From assembly GCA_002412425.1 (NCBI GenBank), contig DHVB01000075.1, forward strand, positions 1 through 28,723: a stretch of 28,723 nt of DNA. Reading direction: 5' to 3'. Position 1 is the first letter of the stretch. Each line of letters starts with the position of its first letter. The position numbers and the translations under genes were made by a program. Below are positions 1 to 7,175 of the stretch, piece after piece. The notes beneath the pieces were generated by a model. The model was not told the DNA's origin. It did no database searches and worked only from the letters and a program-made list of their open reading frames with translations. This DNA comes from Bacteroidales bacterium UBA5219 (lineage in GTDB: Bacteria > Bacteroidota > Bacteroidia > Bacteroidales > ML635J-15).

Positions 1-2495
1 GGACAAGTCACACTAACAGTAACAGTTGTTGATGAAGAACTAGAATATAAATCCGCAATCAAATAATAAGTTACACCTCCTGTTAATGTTACAGTATTAG
101 AGCTACCACTACTACCGCCATACCAATAGCCGTTCGATAGATTAGTAGAGTTCGGGTCACAGGCTGACATTAAAAAGAAATCTGCATCTGCACTTCCTTC
201 ATTTAAGTTAAATGTATAAGAACCTGTTGTAGGTGCTGTAAAAGCCCATACTTTTTCTGAACCTGGCCAAGAAAGAGATGCGCCTGTATAATTTGTCCAA
301 TAACCACCACTAGGAGTTAATGTAGCAGTATAAGTTGTTCCACAGTTCATAGTAGTTATAGATGAACATGGACCTGAGGCTGGTGAATATGTCAGTCTCA
401 TAGAAGGCACATATGATAAATCATCATCGGTGCAAGTCCAACTGCTATAATTTCCGCAACCACTATCAGAATAGTCGCCTACACATTGATTTGAAACAGA
501 TCTTACATAATTACCACCTCCACTAGAATAAGTACTATTATCTCGGGAAAATTCAATCAATATTCCATTACCTGTGTATGATAGATTTGAAGAAAATGAA
601 TGAGTATGCCAACCTGTTCCCCAAGAAGAACTTGATAGAGTAACTGGACCAAGATTCATTGACCAACCACTAGTAACCCAACTAGTTAGACTGGTATTTG
701 TTGTGTTTTGTGTTCTGATTCTGAAATTGGAAATATTCATACCACTATTTGCAGAAGCATACATATCAATTGCAGAAATAGTCGAGCCACTTGTAATGCC
801 AGCAGCAGATAAATTACTTGATAATAACAATACTTGCATGATATTGTCGTGATAAAATGTATTATAAGGAACATTACTGCTAGTACTTGTTGATTGAGTA
901 TAACTAGTTAAAACTTCTACAGTAGGGTCAACATAAACTGGGAAACTGCGACTTGGGTCTAGTAGCCAATCTGATGGAATAGCATAGCTAACAATTAATT
1001 TGCCATTTTGAAAACTAACTTGATATTCCGAAAAATAACGTTTACCTTCAAATCTGTCAGCAATTTTTTTACCGTCTTTATCGTGCTGTGTTCCAACTTC
1101 AGGGATTTCTATAGATTTCATAATTTCGTCGTAGCTAATTGAGCCATCGAAAACCACAACTTGTTTAAAACGAATTCCGTCAGATCCATCGGGCATCATT
1201 ATAGTAAACGAATTGGTAGCAAAGTCGCTAGTCATAGTTTTTTTATCAGAAACAACATACCAGCCTTGAGGCAAATCCACTTCTTGAGAAAAAGTAACAA
1301 GTTTGTCTGATTCGCTTTGCAACCATGTGGCATCTTTAATAATATATCCCGATTCAACACCAAATGGCATGGTTACTATTTCGAAATCAATGGCAGGAAA
1401 TAAATCGACATATTTCAGACTTCTAGCATCTTGTTTTTGACCAGAAACAGTGTTTTTTCTTATTTGACGGCTTTGCAAGCCATCAGATGATGTAATTTTA
1501 ATTGATGGATTATTTCCAATCGACAAATCCATTTTTTCTTTTGAAATAACAAAACCTTTATTTGGGTCTGAGTTATAAAAAGTTTTAAAATTATTGGTGG
1601 TATTGCAAAAAGAAAAATCACTATATTCTCCAGAATTGTTTTCTGTTATACTTAAATCAATATCTCGCCAATTACCTTGTTCATCTTGATAATGAATTCC
1701 TGAAAGAAAAACAGCTGTATATGAGCCATCGGGATTTTGAAAAGTTTTGGTATCACGTGAGCGTTTAGAAAAATCTTCATTCTTGGGTTCGTAAGGATAA
1801 TACACACCTTTTTCGCTCCATCTGTTTGGGTGAAAAAGTGAATACATTCCTGTTTTTTCAACCCAGGATTCATTGTTACTAGTCTTTGTGCACGAAATAA
1901 GATCAGTATTGTTCAACCATGAATTTAATTCGGCTTCAGCAAAAACAGAATTGTATCCAAGAATATTTGTATTTGCTCTAAAAAGCTGTTGTTCCTTTTT
2001 CCTCTTTGCATCTTCCTCTGCTTTTTTAGCTAAATCTTCAAGATACATTTCTTCATCTACATTAGTTTTGGAACTTGCAGATAATTTCATTTCTGCCATT
2101 TTTTGTTCTTGCTCAAACTTTTCTTTATCAAGCAGATAAGTCCCTGATTCATAATATTTATCAATAATTTCATCTAAAATTATCGCAAGTTGCTCATTTG
2201 TAAAATCATCTTTTGTTTCACACATACATCGCGAATGCTCCTTTCCGTAATAAAGATGAAACCTTAGCACACCAGAGTTTGCAAGCACTTGGTTAGCTAT
2301 AGATTGCACATAAGTTTCTGGGATTTCACCATAAATACTCAAATAACAGATACGAGTTCCATTTTCATAAAACTTTTCAGCATCTGTTTCTACTTTATTA
2401 ATCCATCTTAATTCTGATACACCACTCTTTTCTTGTCCAAATAAAAAAGCATTTAACAAAAAAGAAAGGAAAATAACAACAACAATTTTTTTCAT
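1..2495 (-). CDS. Large exported multidomain protein (3' end outside window)
   Basis: An open frame of 831 codons without a stop runs from the ATG at 2493-2495 to the left edge, so the C-terminus is missing. The first ~22 residues (MKKIVVVIFLSFLLNAFLFG) form a signal peptide. A Lys/Glu-rich stretch, probably coiled coil, lies at about residues 119-170. Around 215-250 is a segment of the type YQDEQGNWRDIDLSI, followed by one with LFPAIDFEIV and GVESGYIIKDATW; such segments occur in large wall-associated or RHS-like secreted proteins. Residues ~540-670 are Ser/Thr/Asn/Gly-rich and look like a jelly-roll module, and ~705-831 resemble a PPC-type beta-sandwich (WAFTAPTTGSYTFNL, GGVTYYLIAD). I infer a type IX secretion substrate or surface protein whose sorting domain lies outside the window. 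The exact function is not recognisable. Confidence 0.8.
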   Translation of the reverse strand, partial: MKKIVVVIFLSFLLNAFLFGQEKSGVSELRWINKVETDAEKFYENGTRICYLSIYGEIPETYVQSIANQVLANSGVLRFHLYYGKEHSRCMCETKDDFTNEQLAIILDEIIDKYYESGTYLLDKEKFEQEQKMAEMKLSASSKTNVDEEMYLEDLAKKAEEDAKRKKEQQLFRANTNILGYNSVFAEAELNSWLNNTDLISCTKTSNNESWVEKTGMYSLFHPNRWSEKGVYYPYEPKNEDFSKRSRDTKTFQNPDGSYTAVFLSGIHYQDEQGNWRDIDLSITENNSGEYSDFSFCNTTNNFKTFYNSDPNKGFVISKEKMDLSIGNNPSIKITSSDGLQSRQIRKNTVSGQKQDARSLKYVDLFPAIDFEIVTMPFGVESGYIIKDATWLQSESDKLVTFSQEVDLPQGWYVVSDKKTMTSDFATNSFTIMMPDGSDGIRFKQVVVFDGSISYDEIMKSIEIPEVGTQHDKDGKKIADRFEGKRYFSEYQVSFQNGKLIVSYAIPSDWLLDPSRSFPVYVDPTVEVLTSYTQSTSTSSNVPYNTFYHDNIMQVLLLSSNLSAAGITSGSTISAIDMYASANSGMNISNFRIRTQNTTNTSLTSWVTSGWSMNLGPVTLSSSSWGTGWHTHSFSSNLSYTGNGILIEFSRDNSTYSSGGGNYVRSVSNQCVGDYSDSGCGNYSSWTCTDDDLSYVPSMRLTYSPASGPCSSITTMNCGTTYTATLTPSGGYWTNYTGASLSWPGSEKVWAFTAPTTGSYTFNLNEGSADADFFLMSACDPNSTNLSNGYWYGGSSGSSNTVTLTGGVTYYLIADLYSSSSSTTVTVSVTC

Positions 2496-2842
2496 AAAAA
2501 AAAATTTAAATATTTTTTACTTCTACTAACTTCTCTAAAATCAAGCTAAAAACTCATTCATATTCAAGAATTTAACTTAACAAATAAACACCAACTTCTC
2601 ATTATTTCATCGTATTAATTCAACACACTATTAAACAATACAAACAATATGTAAAATTACACAAAAGTTTATATAAAACAAAAAAAAAACACTTTTTTTT
2701 ATAATTAAAAGCACTTTTTTATTTTACTTTTATTCTCAAGCCAGCTAAAACCCTAACACACAAAAAGTTAAAAAAAATAAAAAAATTTAATTTTAATCTT
2801 TCATCAAAATTTAGCTACTTTTGAATAAAATCAAACTTTTAG
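2496..2842. other. Gene-free A+T-rich spacer
   Basis: This stretch separates the 5' end of the exported protein gene from the tRNA-Leu 3' end. It contains long A and T runs and no open frame with coding character. No perfect TAnnTTTG element facing the exported-protein gene was found, so its promoter is either degenerate or lies upstream of the tRNA. A TACTTTTG on the + strand at 2816-2823 faces the tRNA antisense and has no clear -33 partner. Confidence 0.5.
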
Positions 2843-2926
2843 TGCCCAGAACAAGATTCGAACTTGCACATCCATACGGACACCAGCCCCTCAAGCTGGC
2901 GTGTCTACCAATTCCACCATCTGGGC
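2843..2926 (-). tRNA. tRNA-Leu(GAG)
   Basis: Read on the minus strand, the acceptor stem GCCCAGA pairs with TCTGGGC, with discriminator A. U8 is followed by a D-arm containing AATTGGTAGACA. The anticodon stem CCAGC/GCTGG encloses the loop TTGAGGG, giving anticodon GAG (Leu, CUU/CUC codons). The T-arm is GCAAG-TTCGAAT-CTTGT. There is a long variable arm, as expected for a class II Leu tRNA, and the total is 84 nt. The CCA end is not encoded, so it must be added after transcription. Confidence 0.96.
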
Positions 2927-2939
2927 AAAATTAAGCCGT

Positions 2940-2970
2940 CAAAAATAATTATTTATACCAAATAAACCAA
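2940..2970 (-). promoter_or_regulatory. Bacteroidota-type promoter of tRNA-Leu
   Basis: On the minus strand a perfect -7 element TATTTTTG (2940-2947) is preceded, after a 20-bp spacer, by a -33 TTG (2968-2970). The -7 element ends 13 bp before the mature tRNA 5' end, which predicts a 5' leader of only a few nucleotides for RNase P to remove. Confidence 0.75.
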
Positions 2971-3123
2971 CAAAAAAAATGAAAAATGTTAAAAAAATTT
3001 AAAATAAATGCCTAATCCTAAAAAAAGCTGATACGATTTATTACAAATGTTCTTTTTTACAAATCAAACTTTTAACCCTCAATTAAATTAAATCCAAAAT
3101 TCTTAATTCCCAATAATTGTCAT

Positions 3124-3186
3124 ACTAAAAACTAAAAACTAAAAACTAAAAACTCAACACTAAAAACTCAACACTAAAAACTAAAA
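3124..3186. repeat. Heptamer tandem repeat (ACTAAAA)n
   Basis: Nine contiguous 7-bp units are visible on the + strand: four ACTAAAA, then ACTCAAC, ACTAAAA, ACTCAAC, ACTAAAA, ACTAAAA. The last unit supplies the TAG stop codon (3181-3183) of the alcohol dehydrogenase gene on the minus strand. A shorter copy of the same repeat lies at 11227-11250, where it also supplies a stop codon. Confidence 0.9.
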
Positions 3187-4338
3187 TCTCAACTCAAGAA
3201 TAGCTTTAACAACTTCTGGACTAATATCCCTATTTTCGCCCAATTTCACAAAATTCTTTTTTTCTAAATTTTTGCAAATAGCATCAATAGCTTCGCGTGG
3301 AATGTTATAATCAGATAGTTTTGTTTTAATTCCAACTTCATTAAAAAACTCTTCTGTCTTTAAAATTGCCTTTTCTACATTTTCATCATCATTTTCTGAA
3401 TTAAAACCCCAAACATTTTTCGCATAATGAAGTAATTTTCCGAACTTTTTCTCTTTTTGCGTCCTCATAACTCCGGGCAAAACAATTGCTAAAGTTTGTG
3501 CATGGTCTATATTATATAAAGCTGTGATTTCGTGACCTATAACATGAGTGCTCCAATCCTCAACCACTCCTTTTGCAAGCAATCCATTCAAACCCATTGC
3601 AGCAGCCCACATTAAATTAGAGTTTGCATCATAATCTTGTCTATCTTGCAAAACTGCACGTCCATTTTTTATAATTACCCGTAGCAAAGCAGCCGACCAT
3701 TCATCTTGCAAATCTGCATTCATTGGATAAGTTAAATATTGCTCCATCACATGCACAAATGCATCAACTATTCCATTTGCAATTTGAATATCAGGTAGCG
3801 AGTACATAACTTCTGGTTCTAAAACCGAGAATTTAGGCATTAAAAGATAAGATTTAAAACTTATTTTATCTCCTACCGACTTTCTCGAAATAACTGCACC
3901 GCCATTCATTTCTGAGCCTGTTGCAGGTATTGTTAAAACACTACCCAAAGGCACAGCATCTAATACTTTTTCACCCTTTGCAATCATATCCCATGGGTCA
4001 TCACCTGAATATTTTATAGCTGCTGCAATAAATTTTGTTCCATCAATTACAGAGCCTCCACCAACAGCCAATAAAAAATCAACTCCATTTTCTTTCCCTA
4101 ATTTTACGGCTTTCATCAGTGTTTCATAAGAAGGATTAGGTTCTATTCCTCCAAATTCTATAAAATCTTTACCCTCTAAAGCAGAAACAACCCTTTCGTA
4201 AATTCCATTTCTTTTTATACTGCCCTTACCATAAGTAAACATGATTTTATTATAAAGCTTTAGCTCTTCAGCAATATTAGCAATCTTATTTTTTCCAAAA
4301 ATTATTTTTACAGGATTATAAAATTCAAAATCTCTCAT
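3181..4338 (-). CDS. Iron-containing alcohol dehydrogenase, YqhD/BdhA type
   Basis: Predicted NADPH-dependent reduction of aldehydes to alcohols in the cytoplasm. The 385 residues match the usual ~387 of YqhD. The N-terminal nucleotide-binding domain has YGKGSIKRNGIY (36-47) and GGGSVIDGTKF (93-103), plus TIPATGSE (136-143). The C-terminal helical domain carries the predicted metal ligands D192, H196 (VDAFVH), H265? or H269 (STHVIGHE) and H279 (NIDHAQ); by alignment to YqhD spacing, H265 is the likelier third ligand. It lies 11 bp downstream of lgt on the same strand and is probably cotranscribed with it, without an evident functional link. The stop codon falls in a heptamer repeat. In vivo substrate is unknown. 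Confidence 0.9.
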   Translation of the reverse strand: MRDFEFYNPVKIIFGKNKIANIAEELKLYNKIMFTYGKGSIKRNGIYERVVSALEGKDFIEFGGIEPNPSYETLMKAVKLGKENGVDFLLAVGGGSVIDGTKFIAAAIKYSGDDPWDMIAKGEKVLDAVPLGSVLTIPATGSEMNGGAVISRKSVGDKISFKSYLLMPKFSVLEPEVMYSLPDIQIANGIVDAFVHVMEQYLTYPMNADLQDEWSAALLRVIIKNGRAVLQDRQDYDANSNLMWAAAMGLNGLLAKGVVEDWSTHVIGHEITALYNIDHAQTLAIVLPGVMRTQKEKKFGKLLHYAKNVWGFNSENDDENVEKAILKTEEFFNEVGIKTKLSDYNIPREAIDAICKNLEKKNFVKLGENRDISPEVVKAILELRF

Positions 4339-4349
4339 ATCAATAATAT

Positions 4350-5237
4350 TTATTCTTTTTTAACTTTAGCTTTTCTTTTAAACCAACCATAACCTCGTCC
4401 CATTAAGAATAATCCAAGCAGCACAAAAGGTATGCTCAACAATTGTCCCATTCTAATAGCATCTGTCCAACCATCAAATTCAACAGGATCAACTTTTGTA
4501 AATTCAATAAAATATCTAAAAACAAACAACACTGTAATAAACCAACCTAAAAACACTCCAGGTTTCCACTTTTGAATATATTTTTGATAAATAAAATAAA
4601 AAGCTACAAACATTATAAAATAAAAAATTGCCTCATACAATTGAGTGGGATGTCGAGGAGTCCAGAACTCTGCCAAACAAGCCAAATCTTCAAAACCACA
4701 CTTTCCTCCCGAAGCATTAATTGCAGGAATAAGGTCTTCGGTGTTTCTCAAAAATTTAAAACCCCAAGGCATAGAAGTTTGCACTCCTATTATTTCTGAA
4801 TTCATTAAATTACCAAGTCTTACCATTCCTCCTGCAAAAGGAACTGTTAAAACAACTCTGTCAAGCAAACTCAAATAATTAATTTTAAATTTTCGGGAGA
4901 ATAGCCACACCGCTAACAAAATTCCAGCAGCTCCACCATGACTAGCTAAACCTCCTTCCCAAACATATAAAATTTCTATAGGATTACTTAAATAATACCC
5001 AGGATTATAAAACAAACAATGACCTAATCTCAATCCTAAAACAACTCCAACAATAACATAAATTGCAAGTTTATCAACAACTAATTGCTGCACTCCTTCT
5101 TTTTTCATCTGCCTTGATAGAAGCAAATAACCAACTAAAAAACCTATAGCTAACAATAAGCCGTACCATCTTATACCTCTGTTGCCAAGATAAAATATAA
5201 CTGGATCAACATTCCAAGTAATAAACAAAAAATCCAT
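4350..5237 (-). CDS. lgt: Prolipoprotein diacylglyceryl transferase
   Basis: Transfers diacylglycerol from phosphatidylglycerol to the lipobox cysteine of prolipoproteins in the inner membrane, the first step of lipoprotein maturation. The 295 residues are of family length, with about seven hydrophobic segments. The signatures are present: HGG at 100-102 (the essential His), RLGNLMNSEIIG at 140-151 (essential Arg140 and the Lgt signature), Y25 in the first membrane region (RWYG), and RHPTQLYEA in the C-terminal half. The tail is basic (FKRKAKVKKE). It is first in a two-gene unit with the alcohol dehydrogenase. The three FKBP lipoproteins further along the window are among its expected substrates. 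Confidence 0.97.
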   Translation of the reverse strand: MDFLFITWNVDPVIFYLGNRGIRWYGLLLAIGFLVGYLLLSRQMKKEGVQQLVVDKLAIYVIVGVVLGLRLGHCLFYNPGYYLSNPIEILYVWEGGLASHGGAAGILLAVWLFSRKFKINYLSLLDRVVLTVPFAGGMVRLGNLMNSEIIGVQTSMPWGFKFLRNTEDLIPAINASGGKCGFEDLACLAEFWTPRHPTQLYEAIFYFIMFVAFYFIYQKYIQKWKPGVFLGWFITVLFVFRYFIEFTKVDPVEFDGWTDAIRMGQLLSIPFVLLGLFLMGRGYGWFKRKAKVKKE

Positions 5238-5262
5238 AATTTTTTAATTAAAATTTCATTTA

Positions 5263-5270
5263 CAAAAATA
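5263..5270 (-). promoter_or_regulatory. Putative -7 element for lgt
   Basis: The minus strand reads TATTTTTG, matching TAnnTTTG, 25 bp upstream of the lgt ATG. No TTG stands at the expected -33 position, so support is only from the -7 match in a very A+T-rich spacer. Confidence 0.45.
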
Positions 5271-5328
5271 TAAAACTAAACAATATTAAAAAATATTTTA
5301 AACATATGTCAAAACAAATCAATGTTTT

Positions 5329-5360
5329 TTTGGTAATTAAAAAATAATATAGTATTTTTG
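5329..5360 (+). promoter_or_regulatory. Promoter of the rimP-nusA-infB-dus operon
   Basis: A -33 TTTG (5329-5332), a 20-bp spacer and a -7 TATTTTTG (5353-5360) give a full Bacteroidota sigma-ABfr-type promoter. The element lies 69 bp before the rimP ATG and leaves a leader of about 60 nt that contains the hairpin at 5389-5411. Confidence 0.8.
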
Positions 5361-5388
5361 CAACGCTTTTTGAGTTAAACGATGAGAT

Positions 5389-5411
5389 TAGGGGGCACAT
5401 TAAGTCCCCTA
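5389..5411 (+). promoter_or_regulatory. GC hairpin followed by T-rich tract in the rimP leader
   Basis: TAGGGG (5389-5394) pairs with CCCCTA (5406-5411) around an 11-nt loop, and TTTTATT follows directly. In a leader otherwise made of A and T this GC stem stands out. It has the shape of an intrinsic terminator or attenuator placed between promoter and rimP. Because the operon encodes NusA, attenuation by the product is a natural hypothesis, but it could equally be a 5' mRNA stabiliser. Confidence 0.6.
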
Positions 5412-5429
5412 TTTTATTAAAAATTATTG

Positions 5430-5888
5430 ATGATAGACAAAAAAGAAATAGAAGATCTTTGTAAATCTACACTAACTGAGACACAGTTTTTAGTAGAAAT
5501 TAAAATTAGTAACAACAACGATATTTTTGTTACTATAGACGATTTTAATGGACTAGAAATTGAAGAATGTAGAAGGATAAGTAGATTTATTGAAGAAAAT
5601 TTAGACAGAGATAAAGAAGATTTTTCTATTGAAGTAAGTTCGCCTGGCTTAACAAATCCTTTTAAGGTGCCAGAACAATACCAAAAAAGCCTAAATAAAG
5701 AAGTAGAAGTTATTTTAAAAACTGGAGAAAAAATTACTGGGACATTAACAACTATAAGAGATGACGAAATCATTATAAGTTATTCCTACTTTGCAAAAAT
5801 GGCAAACAAAAAGCAACAAATTTCAGAAATTTCTAAAATTAAATTTAAAGATATAAAATCAACAAAAAGTGTAATTTCATTTAAGTAA
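5430..5888 (+). CDS. rimP: Ribosome maturation factor RimP
   Basis: Assists late assembly of the 30S subunit. The protein has 152 residues (family ~150). The N-terminal alpha/beta domain carries the conserved core DDFNGLEIEECRRISRFIEE and then FSIEVSSPGLTNPF, the RimP hallmark xxYxLEVSSPG(L). The C-terminal small beta domain covers about residues 85-152. The ATG at 5430 is preferred; an in-frame TTG directly before it (5427) would add one residue. It is the first gene of the operon, 22 bp before nusA, the usual rimP-nusA-infB order of bacteria. Confidence 0.95.
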   Translation: MIDKKEIEDLCKSTLTETQFLVEIKISNNNDIFVTIDDFNGLEIEECRRISRFIEENLDRDKEDFSIEVSSPGLTNPFKVPEQYQKSLNKEVEVILKTGEKITGTLTTIRDDEIIISYSYFAKMANKKQQISEISKIKFKDIKSTKSVISFK

Positions 5889-5910
5889 ATAATATTTTAA
5901 AATAAAAATT

Positions 5911-7149
5911 ATGGATCTTCAGAATAATTTAATAGAAAACTTTGCAGAATTTAAAGAACTAAAAAACATTGACCGTCCTACAATGATAGGTGTTTTAAAA
6001 GATGTTTTTACTTCTACGCTTCTAAAACTTTTTGGAGAAGAAAGCAAATTTGATGTTATTGTGAACGACGCAAATGGAGATGTTCAAATCTGGAGAACTA
6101 GAACAGTAGTTGAGAATGAAGATTTTGAAGATGAAAACACACAAATTCCGCTATCCGAAGCACAAAAAATTGACGAAGATTATGAAGCTGGAGAAGAGTT
6201 TTCTGACGAAATAAAACTTCAAGATTTTGGACGAAGAGCTATTATGGCACTAAGACAAAATTTAAAAGCAAAAATTGCGGAAAGAGAAAAAAATAACATC
6301 TTTTTAAAATACACAGACAAAATCAACGAAATTGTTGTAGGAGAAATTTATCAAATTTGGAAAAAAGAAATTTTAATCCTCGATGACGAAGGTATAGAAC
6401 TTATTTTACCTAAAGCCGAACAAATTCCAAACGATAGATATAGAAAAGGAGACACTATTAGAGCCGTTGTGATTTCGGTTTCAATTGAAAAAGGTTCGCC
6501 ACTTATTACACTTTCTAGAACATCACCTGTATTCCTTGAAAGATTATTTGAATTAGAAATTCCAGAAATTCTTGACGGACTTATTACAATAAAGAAAATT
6601 GTTCGTATCCCTGGAGAAAGAGCAAAAGTTGCGGTAGAATCTTACGACGAAAGAGTTGACCCAGTGGGTGCTTGCGTTGGAATGAAAGGTAGTCGTATCC
6701 ACGGAATCGTTAGAGAATTACATAACGAAAATATAGACATAATAAATTATACTACCAACACTCAGCTATACATACAAAGAGCTTTAAGTCCAGCAAAAAT
6801 ATCATCTATAAAAATTAAACCCGAAGAAAATAAAGTTGATGTTTACCTAAATCCAGACCAAGTATCTTTAGCAATTGGTAAAGGTGGATTAAATATTAAA
6901 CTTGCAAGCCAATTACTTGGAATGACTATAGACGTTTATAGAGAAATGGACGAAGATGAAGACGACGTCGCATTAGATGAATTTAGTGATGAAATAGAAC
7001 AATGGATTATAGACCAGTTTAAAGCAATAGGTTGCGACACCGCAAAAAGCGTTTTAAACCTAAGCGTAGAAGACCTTGTGAAACGTACTGATTTAGAAGA
7101 AGAGACAGTTATAGAAGTGCTTAATATTTTAAAATCAGAATTTGAATAA
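5911..7149 (+). CDS. nusA: Transcription elongation/termination factor NusA
   Basis: Binds RNA polymerase and nascent RNA and modulates pausing, termination and antitermination. It has 412 residues. In order they are an N-terminal RNAP-binding domain (~1-130), an S1 domain (~138-205, VGEIYQIWKKEILI to PLITLSRTSP), KH1 with GACVGMKGSRIHGIVRE (~250-267), KH2 with LAIGKGGLNIKLASQLLG (~319-336), and a short acidic tail ending in a helix-hairpin-helix-like segment (~370-412). It lacks the duplicated acidic repeats of the E. coli protein, as is common outside Proteobacteria. It lies 26 bp upstream of infB. Confidence 0.97.
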   Translation: MDLQNNLIENFAEFKELKNIDRPTMIGVLKDVFTSTLLKLFGEESKFDVIVNDANGDVQIWRTRTVVENEDFEDENTQIPLSEAQKIDEDYEAGEEFSDEIKLQDFGRRAIMALRQNLKAKIAEREKNNIFLKYTDKINEIVVGEIYQIWKKEILILDDEGIELILPKAEQIPNDRYRKGDTIRAVVISVSIEKGSPLITLSRTSPVFLERLFELEIPEILDGLITIKKIVRIPGERAKVAVESYDERVDPVGACVGMKGSRIHGIVRELHNENIDIINYTTNTQLYIQRALSPAKISSIKIKPEENKVDVYLNPDQVSLAIGKGGLNIKLASQLLGMTIDVYREMDEDEDDVALDEFSDEIEQWIIDQFKAIGCDTAKSVLNLSVEDLVKRTDLEEETVIEVLNILKSEFE

Positions 7150-7175
7150 AAATTTTTAGTAATTAAATATAGTTT

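Noticed and set aside
2816..2823. TACTTTTG on the + strand, a promoter-like -7 match
   Set aside because: It points into the antisense of tRNA-Leu with no gene or stable RNA downstream, and there is no TTG at the -33 distance.
3124..3186. Heptamer array as a CRISPR
   Set aside because: The units are contiguous 7-mers without spacers, and no cas genes are present.
5427..5429. TTG as the rimP start
   Set aside because: An ATG follows immediately and fits the family's N-terminus; a TTG start would add a single residue only.
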